A stretch of DNA of 24,812 nucleotides. Source: Bacillota bacterium. GTDB lineage: Bacteria > Bacillota_A > Clostridia > Clostridiales > Clostridiaceae. The stretch spans positions 1 through 24,812 of the forward strand of contig JAKBFR010000027.1 of the NCBI GenBank assembly GCA_021837545.1, given 5' to 3'. The stretch's first letter is position 1, and the number at the start of each line of letters is the position of its first letter. Positions 16,041-23,235 of the stretch are shown piece by piece. The notes beneath the pieces are model-generated. The model was given only the letters and a program-made list of their open reading frames with translations. It did not search any database and was not told where the DNA came from. The translations under genes and the position numbers were made by a program.

Positions 16041-16195
16041 CCCGATTTTACAGGTAGTAGTCAGTTTTCAACATACTTCTTTAACAAATCCTTTCTTTAA
16101 AAAGTTCATTCCAAAGTAAAAATATTCTTTAAAAATTATATAATGTGATATTTACAAAACATGTTGTAATACGTATTTATCTATATAGATTGGAA

Positions 16196-16214
16196 ATACT
16201 AATATTATTAGTAT
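16196..16214. promoter_or_regulatory. 19-bp perfect palindrome upstream of the small secreted protein
   Basis: ATACTAATA-T-TATTAGTAT is perfectly symmetric and ends 35 bp before ATG 16250. TACAAT (16222-16227) and TATAAT (16227-16232) follow, so the palindrome would cover the -35 region. This is operator-like geometry. No known consensus is recognised, and AT-rich DNA gives some chance palindromes, though 19 bp is long. Confidence 0.45.
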
Positions 16215-16249
16215 TATTAGGTACAATATAATTGAAAGGTGGAGGTGCA

Positions 16250-16588
16250 ATGAAAAAATTTATTGTTTTATTCTCAATTTTCTTATGTTTAACACTTATT
16301 GGAATTAAATCAAAACCTGCATTTGCAGTTACTACTAATAACCTTACCGAAGGTATTTATAAGTTATCTGATTTTAATCCTTCAAAAAATGGCATTTATT
16401 CTGTTTCTAATACTTCCAGAGTGGATAGTATTACTATAATTATTACGAATGAAAATCAGGCCATACTTCAGGTAATACGATTATCACCTGAATCGGAAAA
16501 ACATAATACAGTACCTATACTTCCTGAATACAGAGTTGTATTACTTGGTAAAGGAGAGGTATTTGTTAATCCCGTGGAACTTACATAG
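16250..16588 (+). CDS. small secreted protein of unknown function
   Basis: The 112-residue product has a clear signal peptide: MKKF, a hydrophobic core IVLFSIFLCLTLIGI and a cut site after AFA (about residue 26). The mature part of about 86 residues begins VTTNNLTEGIYKLSDF. It is rich in beta-type residues, with a run such as VDSITIIITNENQAILQVIR, and has no cysteines, repeats or anchoring motif. I do not recognise a family. The frame opens at TTG 16232, but ATG 16250 starts the signal peptide, and the GGTGGAGGT sequence serves as its ribosome site. It is a single gene between a palindromic upstream region and a bidirectional terminator, and the only plus-strand gene between 10.8 and 23.2 kb. 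A cell-surface or biofilm role is only a guess. Confidence 0.8.
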   Translation: MKKFIVLFSIFLCLTLIGIKSKPAFAVTTNNLTEGIYKLSDFNPSKNGIYSVSNTSRVDSITIIITNENQAILQVIRLSPESEKHNTVPILPEYRVVLLGKGEVFVNPVELT

Positions 16589-16680
16589 TAATTTCACCTC
16601 ATTGTGAACTAACAAAATAAATAATAAGTATAGAATAGTAATCACCTAGTAACTTCTTTTAATTTTCAAATATTTACCTA

Positions 16681-16724
16681 AATATAAAATCCTAGCTACA
16701 ATTGAGTAGCTAGGATTTTATATT
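16681..16724. terminator. bidirectional intrinsic terminator
   Basis: AATATAAAATCCTAGCTAC (16681-16699) pairs perfectly over 19 bp with the arm at 16706-16724 around a 6-nt loop. Each strand ends in a TTTTATATT-type tail within the stem. It separates the convergent small secreted gene (+) and hcp (-). Confidence 0.85.
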
Positions 16725-16804
16725 GTAAATAATACTGTAGATTATAAATAGGGTGAGTTTTTTTGCATTTTATTAGTTAGTTTTTTATACAATAATACTA
16801 TTTT

Positions 16805-18508
16805 TTAAGCTTCCATAAACATCTTCATGTCATCTTCTACATTAGTGATTCCGCCAATACCAAAGTTATCTATTAATACTTTAGCAACATTTGGCGAAAG
16901 GAATGCTGGAAGTGTTGGTCCTAAATGAATGTTTTTAACACCTAAGTGTAATAATGATAATAGTACTATTACAGCTTTTTGTTCATACCAAGCTATGTTG
17001 TATGATATAGGTAATTTATTTATGTCATCTAATTCAAATACTTCTTTAAGTTTTAATGCTATAACAACTAATGAATATGAATCATTACATTGTCCTGCAT
17101 CTAATACTCTTGGAATTCCACCAATATCACCTAAGTTTAATTTGTTATATTTATATTTAGCGCAACCTGCTGTTAATATAACTGTATCCTTTGGTAATTT
17201 TTCTGCAAAATCTGTATAGTAATCTCTTGACTTCGCTCTTCCGTCACAACCAGCCATTACGAAGAATCTCTTTATAGCACCAGTTTTAACAGCATCTACT
17301 ACTTTGTCTGCAAGAGCTAGAACTTGATTATGAGCAAATCCACCAACTATTTGTCCTTTTTCTATTTCAGTAGGTGCACTACATTTCTTAGCCATTTCTA
17401 TAATTTCAGAAAAATCTTTTATTCCATTATCAAATGCTTCTATATGAGTACATCCAGGCATTCCTGTAGCACCAGTTGTGAATAATCGCGCTTTATATGA
17501 ATCTTTTGGAATAACTATACAGTTAGTAGTCATAAGTATTGGACCATTAAACTTTTCAAATTCTTCTTTTTGCTTCCACCATGCATTTCCGTAGTTTCCT
17601 GCAAAATGTTTATATTGCTTGAACTTTGGATAATATTGTCCAGCAAGCATTTCTCCATGAGTATAAACATCTACTCCAGTTTCCTCTGTTTGTTCAAGTA
17701 ACATCTCTAAATCTTTTAAATCATGTCCTGAAATTAATATTCCTGGATTAGTTCTAACCCCAATATCTACAGTTGTTATTTCAGGATGTCCATATTTTTC
17801 AGTATTGGCCTTATCAAGTAATGCCATACCATCTACACCAAATTTACCAGCTTCTAATGTTAAAGCAACTAATTCATCAACTGTTAAACTATCATCTAAC
17901 GTAGCTGCCAAAGCTTTTGCCATGAATCCATGAACTTCTTCATTATTGTATTTTAAGTTCATAGACTGTTTCATGTACGCTGATAATCCTTTCAATCCAT
18001 AAGTAATAAGTTCTCTTAAACTTCTTATATCCTCATTTTCAGTTGCTAACACTCCAACCTTTTCAGCTTTTGCATTAAATTCTATTACATTATCAGCTGT
18101 CCAAGTAGTTGCATCTGGCATTATCATTTCTGAAGTTTGCATTCCAAATATTTTTTTGAAGAAACCACCATTAATTTGCACTTCTCCAACTGTTCCGCCT
18201 GCTTTAATTACTTTAGCTTTCAGCTCTTCTCTTATCTTTAAGGTGTATTTTACTTTATCTAAAATAGAATCTTTATCAAAATTAGCATTTGTAATTGTTA
18301 TGAATAAATTTTCTGTTATATTTTTATCCACATTACTATCTATAATTCCAACTTTTCTTCCTTCATTGCTTACTATAGCTAGTCCTTTAGTTACATATAT
18401 TAATAAATCTTGAGCCTTTGCTACATATTCATCTTTACCACAAACACCTACTTTAGTACAGCCCGTACATCCCGCCGTTTCTTGACATTGATAACAAAAC
18501 ATTGACAT
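16805..18508 (-). CDS. hcp: hydroxylamine reductase / hybrid cluster protein
   Basis: The 567-residue Hcp reduces hydroxylamine and, in current understanding, nitric oxide, protecting against nitrosative stress. The N-terminal Fe-S cysteines are C5, C8, C17 and C23. Their C-x2-C-x8-C-x5-C spacing is the strict-anaerobe pattern. Hybrid-cluster ligands are all identifiable by spacing to the Desulfovibrio protein: H262, E286, C330, C421 (persulfide position, in AGCDGR), C449, C474 and E509. C14 is an extra Cys in the N-terminal motif. AGGAGG lies 7 nt before ATG 18508. No hcr reductase gene follows, so the electron donor must be a separate protein; the flavodoxin 2 kb away is one candidate. The promoter region contains a CRP/FNR-like inverted repeat. 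Confidence 0.98.
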   Translation of the reverse strand: MSMFCYQCQETAGCTGCTKVGVCGKDEYVAKAQDLLIYVTKGLAIVSNEGRKVGIIDSNVDKNITENLFITITNANFDKDSILDKVKYTLKIREELKAKVIKAGGTVGEVQINGGFFKKIFGMQTSEMIMPDATTWTADNVIEFNAKAEKVGVLATENEDIRSLRELITYGLKGLSAYMKQSMNLKYNNEEVHGFMAKALAATLDDSLTVDELVALTLEAGKFGVDGMALLDKANTEKYGHPEITTVDIGVRTNPGILISGHDLKDLEMLLEQTEETGVDVYTHGEMLAGQYYPKFKQYKHFAGNYGNAWWKQKEEFEKFNGPILMTTNCIVIPKDSYKARLFTTGATGMPGCTHIEAFDNGIKDFSEIIEMAKKCSAPTEIEKGQIVGGFAHNQVLALADKVVDAVKTGAIKRFFVMAGCDGRAKSRDYYTDFAEKLPKDTVILTAGCAKYKYNKLNLGDIGGIPRVLDAGQCNDSYSLVVIALKLKEVFELDDINKLPISYNIAWYEQKAVIVLLSLLHLGVKNIHLGPTLPAFLSPNVAKVLIDNFGIGGITNVEDDMKMFMEA

Positions 18509-18595
18509 ATTATGTCCTCCTATTTTATCTTTTATTTTTATATAAAATTTAATAATTTCTTTTTATTATTTCTTAACTTCGACAATTTAAAGTTT

Positions 18596-18633
18596 ACTAT
18601 ATTCTTTTAATCATTTCTGTAACATACGTTACT
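18596..18633 (-). promoter_or_regulatory. hcp promoter with CRP/FNR-like inverted repeat
   Basis: TGTAA-CATACG-TTACT (18618-18633) contains the perfect inverted repeat GTAAC-N4-GTTAC and has the 5-6-5 architecture of a CRP/FNR site with A/T in place of the conserved G/C. On the minus strand TATAGT (18601-18596) would put the centre at -36.5; TAAACT (18596-18591) would put it at -41.5. The hcp regulators known in anaerobes (HcpR) are CRP/FNR-family proteins, so this is a candidate operator, not a proven one. Confidence 0.45.
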
Positions 18634-18664
18634 AATTAAAAACTAATTACTTTTTTATTTATAT

Positions 18665-18717
18665 AAAAAATTTAAAGAGATATTTAATTCCTAGTATTAT
18701 GAATCAAATATCTCTTT
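18665..18717 (-). terminator. terminator of the ribokinase-like/AAA+/RyR gene
   Basis: AAAGAGATATTT (18674-18685) pairs perfectly with AAATATCTCTTT (18706-18717). On the minus strand AAA then six T residues follow. It begins 9 nt after the stop codon, separating this gene from hcp. Confidence 0.75.
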
Positions 18718-18725
18718 CATTAGGA

Positions 18726-21287
18726 TTAAAGCTTAGTTTCGCAATAACACATAAATTTTAATCGTTCTATTTTAAAATTTGATTTTGCTAATATTTCTGG
18801 CCAAGCTTTTACCATTTCATATATCTTATTCTTATTATCACTTGATAAATTATTCCAAGCTACAAGCTCTGGATCAATTTTTTTAGCGTTATCCTTAACT
18901 TTACCATATTTCCAACCAGCCTTTTTCCTATAGTTATACCAGTTCTTATATTCATCTTTAGCTAAAATCTCTAATTCTTTAGCTGTAAATTCCATAAAAA
19001 CTTCAATTTCTTTTACAGAAACAATATCATAATTAATTTTAAGTAAAGCATTAGGAATATTTTTTGCCTGATTCCTAATAGAGTTTCTTATATCTTCACT
19101 AAGCTCTGCCCATGACATGACATTATCTGAATCTATATTTTTGTTTTTTTCATGAATTTCCATAGCAAGACTTTCAATTTTTTCACTATAAAATGCATCA
19201 TGCATCAAATGACGTAAAAATTGTTCTTCATCTACATGCAGTTTTAATTGTTCCCTAGATGGTAGATATGACTGTTCCCATTTTTTTGCATTAGTTAACA
19301 TACTCATTTCGAGTATTGCTTCCATAGATCTTGATTCATGTTTATATCTCTTAATTTTAAGTAATGCTCTTAGTACACCATCATCAATTTGAGCTTCTTC
19401 ATTATCATTTATAAGATGAGATACTTTACGTTCTAATAGTGAACGTAGTAACATTGCCCTTCGGATTATAAATAAATGATCCCATTTTTCATCAGTTTGA
19501 TTTGGCCCAAGAATATTTACATAACCTCTTAAACGACTTATAAAATCTGGACCTTTTGCACCTTTAAAATCAAGTAAAAACTTCTTTTTTTCTGTTTCAT
19601 CTTTCAAATCTTCTCCACAAAATTCCTTAAAAGTACTACTTGTTCCTCCAGCAAATACAAAAATAGCTTTTCCTATAGGATGGATAGAATCTCCCTCTCT
19701 AAATACACCATCCTGCATAGGCGCTAAGAAATACTTTAACCATCCAAGCCTTCCTTCAAGCGCAGAATCGAATTCATCAAAAAATACTAGTGGAATTTTT
19801 CCTTCCAATACAATGTCTCTTACTTTATGAAAAGAATTTACTAAATCTAAAGGCGAACGGAATTGAGACAAATTGAAATCTAATTTTTTAATTAAATTTG
19901 ATGCTATGCTATTAGCTACTTCTACTATACCAAAAGACTTTCCTGAACCAGGTGTTCCAAATACTGCAATAGAAAGTGGCCTAACTGTATTTTTAGTAGA
20001 TATGTATTCCAGCATAAGATTTTTGATACTTCTATAACCTTCTATTTCCGCCTTATCTACTGTTGTTAGTTTTCCAAATTGTGCTATAGGAATAGATTTC
20101 AATGCACTTGTAAATCCATTTTTAACTATATCATATGCTATTTCAGCTAAGTTAGTAGAACTTTTATCCTTTAAGATATACCAGCAAGAACGACAGTTAG
20201 AATTCGCTGATACAGGCACTAATACATCTTGCACATGATCCTTTTGTACAAAATCCTCTTCCCCTTCGATAAATATCGAAGAATTAGGGCATGAATATCC
20301 TTCAATATTTTCTCCAAAACCTTCAATAAAATATTTCTGAGCTGAAACTATTCCTTGCCTTATTCCTGCTCCTATTGATTCATATAATTCTTCATTATCT
20401 TGACTTCCAGTAACAATAGCACCTGCAAGCCCTGCTACAAAGCAGGACGTAAGTCCAATCATTCTACCTTGGATATCTTTGATAAAACTTCCTTCAAATC
20501 CATAAGGTAGAAAATATAATCTAGTTTCAGCATTGCTCTCATTTCTATAATAAATTGCACCTTCAAGTCCAAAAGGTATTATAAGATGACGACAGTTTGA
20601 GAGAAAAGCAAGATTAGGATTATTACTAATTTGCCAAACAAAATCTTGTGCTGTTCTCTCCCAAGAAAGACTTTTACTTATGTTAACTCCCTTTGAACGC
20701 AAATCGTCTCCATTTATAATAACTATAGTTTTTTTGTTGTGAAACTTTTGTAGGTGTTTCCAGAGTTCACTAGTATCAATAGGATTATTCATTTTATATA
20801 ATATAATTGGCGATGCTCCTGTTGACTTTAAAGCCAAAGGCCAAAAATCCTTGCTAAAATTAAAGCCATTATTTTCATCATCTAATATAATCATATCTGC
20901 ACTTGGATCATCATTCATAATAGGCAATAATCTTGGAATACCAGACATAGATTCCGTAAATCCCATTAGACGCTTTATTCTATACACATTACTCCTATTA
21001 TTTTTATCGTCAAATTTAGGAAAAATATCTAACTCTGCAGTAGAGCTCAGGAATTCTCTTTGCCAAATCCCTTCAATATCACGTATATATGGTGAAAATA
21101 CAGAAGCTTCTGTTGAGATCTTTATAAGCTTAGATAGTAGTAATGCTTCTCCTGGCCTCAAAGTATTATGCATATTTAAATGAGTCTGCCAGTTTAGACC
21201 ATTTGTATTCTTAGGATATGTCACCCATTGCAGTACATTTATACATATGTCACCTGACACCACAATCTTGTAATTTTTATTTTTCAT
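18726..21287 (-). CDS. multidomain ribokinase-like / AAA+ ATPase / RyR protein
   Basis: The 853-residue protein has three parts. Residues about 5-345 resemble a ribokinase/PfkB fold: an opening strand IVVSGDICINVLQW, the acidic strand MIILDDENNGF, a WERTAQDFVWQI helix, PFGLEGAIYY and a late CFVAGLAGAI helix. The Gly-Ala-Gly-Asp catalytic loop expected before that helix is GLTS, so it is probably a ligand-binding pseudokinase. Residues about 435-690 are an AAA+ ATPase: Walker A GTPGSGKS (444-451), Walker B VFFDEFDS (D504, E505), a sensor-1 region FVFAGGTSS, a probable arginine finger in SRLRGY and sensor-2-like ESRSMEAIL. Residues about 760-840 are a RyR domain (YNYRKKAGWKYGKVKDN...DPELVAWNNL), preceded by a second degenerate RyR-like repeat (about 700-755). 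C365-x2-C368 may bind metal. There are no membrane segments. Function is unknown; ligand-gated ATPase signalling or stress defence is inferred. AAGGAG precedes ATG 21287. Confidence 0.75.
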   Translation of the reverse strand: MKNKNYKIVVSGDICINVLQWVTYPKNTNGLNWQTHLNMHNTLRPGEALLLSKLIKISTEASVFSPYIRDIEGIWQREFLSSTAELDIFPKFDDKNNRSNVYRIKRLMGFTESMSGIPRLLPIMNDDPSADMIILDDENNGFNFSKDFWPLALKSTGASPIILYKMNNPIDTSELWKHLQKFHNKKTIVIINGDDLRSKGVNISKSLSWERTAQDFVWQISNNPNLAFLSNCRHLIIPFGLEGAIYYRNESNAETRLYFLPYGFEGSFIKDIQGRMIGLTSCFVAGLAGAIVTGSQDNEELYESIGAGIRQGIVSAQKYFIEGFGENIEGYSCPNSSIFIEGEEDFVQKDHVQDVLVPVSANSNCRSCWYILKDKSSTNLAEIAYDIVKNGFTSALKSIPIAQFGKLTTVDKAEIEGYRSIKNLMLEYISTKNTVRPLSIAVFGTPGSGKSFGIVEVANSIASNLIKKLDFNLSQFRSPLDLVNSFHKVRDIVLEGKIPLVFFDEFDSALEGRLGWLKYFLAPMQDGVFREGDSIHPIGKAIFVFAGGTSSTFKEFCGEDLKDETEKKKFLLDFKGAKGPDFISRLRGYVNILGPNQTDEKWDHLFIIRRAMLLRSLLERKVSHLINDNEEAQIDDGVLRALLKIKRYKHESRSMEAILEMSMLTNAKKWEQSYLPSREQLKLHVDEEQFLRHLMHDAFYSEKIESLAMEIHEKNKNIDSDNVMSWAELSEDIRNSIRNQAKNIPNALLKINYDIVSVKEIEVFMEFTAKELEILAKDEYKNWYNYRKKAGWKYGKVKDNAKKIDPELVAWNNLSSDNKNKIYEMVKAWPEILAKSNFKIERLKFMCYCETKL

Positions 21288-21381
21288 CTTTAGCTCCTTA
21301 TAAAACTATTCTAGTGTAATTATATGAAACATACGTATTATAAGTTATTCTTTAGGAGTAAAACCACAATACCCTATTTCA

Positions 21382-21486
21382 TCACATCTTCTCTCTTAAA
21401 TCATCATGTTCCATTCTCATTATTCTGGTTGGACCAGTAATTTCTCTCTCTTCCATCTCATTGAACAATACTTGCTCTTCTCTTAA
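21382..21486 (-). pseudogene. remnant of a hemerythrin-like (HHE) protein
   Basis: A 34-codon frame reads LREEQVLFNEMEEREITGPT and then RIMRMEHDDLREKM before TGA. It matches the hemerythrin HHE pattern EE-x-LF-x-x-(ME)-x-x-x-(I)-x-GP-x-x-(I)M-x-x-EH-x-x-(L)R, including the conserved metal-ligand Glu and His positions. A TAA lies in frame just before it and no start codon exists; the front of the domain and its other ligands are gone. Hemerythrin domains of this type bind diiron and often accompany DUF2249 proteins and nitric-oxide/oxygen stress genes, as here. The rest of 21288-21657 is AT-rich non-coding DNA holding the promoter of the AAA+/RyR gene and the terminator at 21615-21654. Confidence 0.7.
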
Positions 21487-21614
21487 TTAATTCTATTTGA
21501 ATTTCATTTATAAATATGTGATTCAAATCATATTTTACTAAATTTTCGTTTATTATAAATCAATAGTTCTTCCAATGTTATGTATTCGCCAGTTAGAGGT
21601 ATATAATTTTAAGG

Positions 21615-21654
21615 TAAAATAAAAAGGATGCCTTAGATTTATAAGACATCCTTT
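21615..21654 (-). terminator. terminator of the DUF2249 operon
   Basis: AAAGGATG-C-CTTA (21623-21635) pairs with TAAG-A-CATCCTTT (21642-21654); the internal mismatch is a G-U pair in minus-strand RNA. A T-rich tail (TTTTTATTTT) follows. It starts 3 nt after the stop of the metallo-beta-lactamase-fold gene. Confidence 0.85.
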
Positions 21655-21657
21655 CAT

Positions 21658-22296
21658 CTATTGTAGTTTAAGACAAGGTCCATGACCCGTAGCTATAAAA
21701 TTAGGCTTTAACTGTCGCAAAGTTTGTTGCAACTGTTCGAGCTTATTAGAATCTGGAACCTGTTCTGGCAGAATACTATTTACTTCCATACTCCATTTTG
21801 ATTCTTTTACTGTATCTATTTCTTTTCCCATAGCAAACATTAAATCACTACTAAAGAATATTCCACGTCTATTTTCCATTATTAATAATCCATCCCAAAG
21901 ATGCATTTCTGAAGGATAATCAATGAATTCCAATTCATAACTATCTGTAGTTAACTTTTCTCCAGCTTTTTGGGTAATAGTTTTTGCCTTAATTCCAAAA
22001 CCATTTAATTGACGCGCTGTAACTTCAGAACAAATTGTCTCAGCCTCAGGAAAATGTTCTAATATTACTGACAACCCACCACATTCATCTGCTTCAAAAT
22101 GTGAAATAAAAATATATTTTAAATCTTTACCATTAAGTGCTGCTTTAAGCTGTGGCAGCAAAGCTTCTGTCTGCATTACATTACCTGTATGAACTAGTAC
22201 TGGTTCATCACCTAATAGTAAATATTGATGAAATGTAAGATTGATCTGCTGAACATAACTACTAAATTGGTATAAATCTTGATTTATAACTGCCAT
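21658..22296 (-). CDS. flavodiiron-type metallo-beta-lactamase-fold protein (no flavodoxin domain)
   Basis: The 212-residue protein consists only of the beta-lactamase-like domain of FprA/ROO flavodiiron proteins, similar to the oxygen-binding diiron proteins (ODP). Putative ligands are H66, E68 and D70 in ISHFEADECGG, H132 in PSEMHLWDG, D151 in FFSSDLMF and H205 in TGHGP. Spacing 66-132-151-205 agrees with ROO (79-146-165-226) apart from a shorter last loop. The second His of the usual H-x-E-x-D-H is E71, and C72 follows, as in non-canonical members. Flavodiiron proteins reduce O2 or NO; this stand-alone form may sense or bind them, or use a separate electron donor. It is second in an operon, 67 nt after the DUF2249 gene. 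AGGGG precedes ATG 22296. Confidence 0.88.
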   Translation of the reverse strand: MAVINQDLYQFSSYVQQINLTFHQYLLLGDEPVLVHTGNVMQTEALLPQLKAALNGKDLKYIFISHFEADECGGLSVILEHFPEAETICSEVTARQLNGFGIKAKTITQKAGEKLTTDSYELEFIDYPSEMHLWDGLLIMENRRGIFFSSDLMFAMGKEIDTVKESKWSMEVNSILPEQVPDSNKLEQLQQTLRQLKPNFIATGHGPCLKLQ

Positions 22297-22363
22297 ATAA
22301 CTGACCCCTTTACTTTTTAAATATAATCTAAATATAAAAACAATTGACTTCTATTATTTTAAC

Positions 22364-22597
22364 TTATTTCTTCGTAATTCCGATTCTCCATATTTCAGGT
22401 CCTTGTTCTAAGTACTCCCATTCAAAATGTTCTGGAAAATTCAACATAAACTGCTGATAAAGTGGACGAGGATCATGGTCATTTATAAGTTCCATTATTT
22501 CACCTAATGCTAACTCCTCAAAAGCTTTAAAAATTATATCCTTCTTATGTCCTTTTTCATAGAGTCTAACATCTATACTTACAGCAAAGTTTGCCAT
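22364..22597 (-). CDS. DUF2249 domain protein
   Basis: This 77-residue single-domain cytosolic protein has the DUF2249 pattern: an opening VSIDVRLYEKGHKKDIIFKA with the charged H/K motif, then LALGEIMELINDHDPRPLY, FPEHFEWEYLEQGPEIWRI. The LINDHDPRPL and WEYLEQGPEIWR blocks are diagnostic. The biochemical function is unknown. The domain is commonly found near or fused to hemerythrin domains and nitric-oxide or nitrite metabolism genes, and a hemerythrin remnant lies 0.9 kb downstream. AAAGGAGG lies before ATG 22597. It is the first gene of an operon with the diiron protein, driven by a promoter with a perfect CRP/FNR-type site at -41.5, so induction by oxygen, NO or a similar signal is likely. 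Confidence 0.9.
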   Translation of the reverse strand: MANFAVSIDVRLYEKGHKKDIIFKAFEELALGEIMELINDHDPRPLYQQFMLNFPEHFEWEYLEQGPEIWRIGITKK

Positions 22598-22650
22598 AAT
22601 TAATTCCTCCTTTAAAATCCTTCTCGAATTAAACTTTATTAGATGATGAT

Positions 22651-22693
22651 ATTATAACCATTACTCTGTAATTTTAATGTGATTTATATCACA
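22651..22693 (-). promoter_or_regulatory. class II CRP/FNR-type promoter of the DUF2249 operon
   Basis: The site TGTGA-TTTATA-TCACA (22678-22693) is a perfect match to the CRP/FNR-family consensus and is embedded in 14-bp arms (AATTTTAATGTGAT at 22669-22682, mirrored at 22687-22700). On the minus strand a perfect TATAAT lies at 22656-22651, giving +1 at about 22644. The site centre 22685.5 is exactly -41.5. The site overlaps the TAA of the LysR remnant, whose own 3' end it is unlikely to terminate because no T-run follows. Confidence 0.8.
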
Positions 22694-23007
22694 TTAAAAT
22701 TATAATTTTCATTTTTTGTATTTACAGAATTTAATTCTTCTATAAATGCACCCATTGCAGGCGTAAGCCATTTATTTCTATTATATAAAATTTGTGTCAT
22801 CATATTAAAGTCACAATCAATCAAATCTAACTTTATTAAATTTCCTTTAGATAATTCATCTTCTACAGTCATAATAGGCAATAAAGTGATTCCTAAATTA
22901 TTCATAACAAAACTTTTAATAGTTTCTATACTTCCTATCTCTAGAGCTAAATGAGGCTGCAAAAATTCCTTATGAAACATTGATTCAAAAACACTTCTAT
23001 GAGCCAT
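22684..23007 (-). pseudogene. LysR-type regulator, C-terminal fragment
   Basis: About 105 codons encode the end of a LysR substrate-binding domain: [20 protein letters not shown], then GSIETIKSFVMNNLGITLLP, where the LEIGSIETIKSFV-x-x-x-LGI block is diagnostic. The DNA-binding helix-turn-helix and first two thirds (about 190 residues) are missing. Upstream of about 22995 the sequence switches abruptly to the opposite-strand trans-sulfuration fragment. The ATG at 23007 is therefore accidental, and no ribosome site precedes it. The fragment cannot bind DNA. Before the deletion it was a regulator divergent from its neighbour, the classical LysR arrangement. Confidence 0.85.
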
Positions 23008-23139
23008 TCTATATGTTCAAAGGAAGAAAGATTATCTGCCGGAATTTGTCATGGTCTTGTAAGATTGGCAGTTGGTCTTGAGGATGCTATCGATATAATC
23101 AATGATTTAGGGCAAGCTCTTTATTTAATAGCTACGTGA
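22999..23139 (+). pseudogene. trans-sulfuration PLP enzyme, C-terminal fragment
   Basis: A plus-strand frame reads [20 protein letters not shown] then [20 protein letters not shown] and LYLIAT before TGA. This is the conserved C-terminus of the Cys/Met-metabolism PLP family (cystathionine gamma-synthase, O-acetylhomoserine sulfhydrylase and related): H-S-x-x-x-x-EER-x-x-AGI-x-x-GLVRL-(S/A)-VGLED. About 90% of the enzyme, including the PLP lysine, is missing. The 5' end meets the LysR fragment at about 22995-23010. The gene lay just upstream of a nitrite/sulfite reductase, consistent with a former sulfur-assimilation role. Confidence 0.8.
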
Positions 23140-23177
23140 TTAATATCACGGTATTAAAATCTTTTATATTGTAAAGT
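23135..23177 (+). promoter_or_regulatory. CRP/FNR-type site before the flavin reductase operon
   Basis: CGTGA-TTAATA-TCACG (23135-23150) matches TGTGA-N6-TCACA at 8 of 10 half-site positions and is perfectly symmetric in its 6-bp arms. A -10-like TAAAGT at 23172-23177 would put the centre at -41.5, while TATATT at 23165-23170 would put it at about -34.5. The site overlaps the stop codon of the trans-sulfuration remnant. Its core GTGATT(T/A)ATATCAC is nearly identical to that of the DUF2249 promoter 450 bp away. Confidence 0.6.
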
Positions 23178-23235
23178 TAAATAGTTAAATAAAATAATTA
23201 AATTAAAAAATAAAATTCTTAGGAGGACTATAAAA

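Noticed and set aside
16144..16159. TGTGATATTTACAAAA as another CRP/FNR site before the small secreted gene
   Set aside because: Only the first half-site matches and no -10 box lies at the required distance.
21325..21340. TGAAACATACGTATTA before the AAA+/RyR gene, resembling the hcp repeat
   Set aside because: It shares ACATACGT with the hcp site, but the outer halves do not match and the distance to any start is wrong.
22669..22700. Long palindrome as a terminator of the LysR fragment
   Set aside because: No T-run follows on the minus strand, and the perfect TGTGA-N6-TCACA at -41.5 of a TATAAT promoter fits an operator better.
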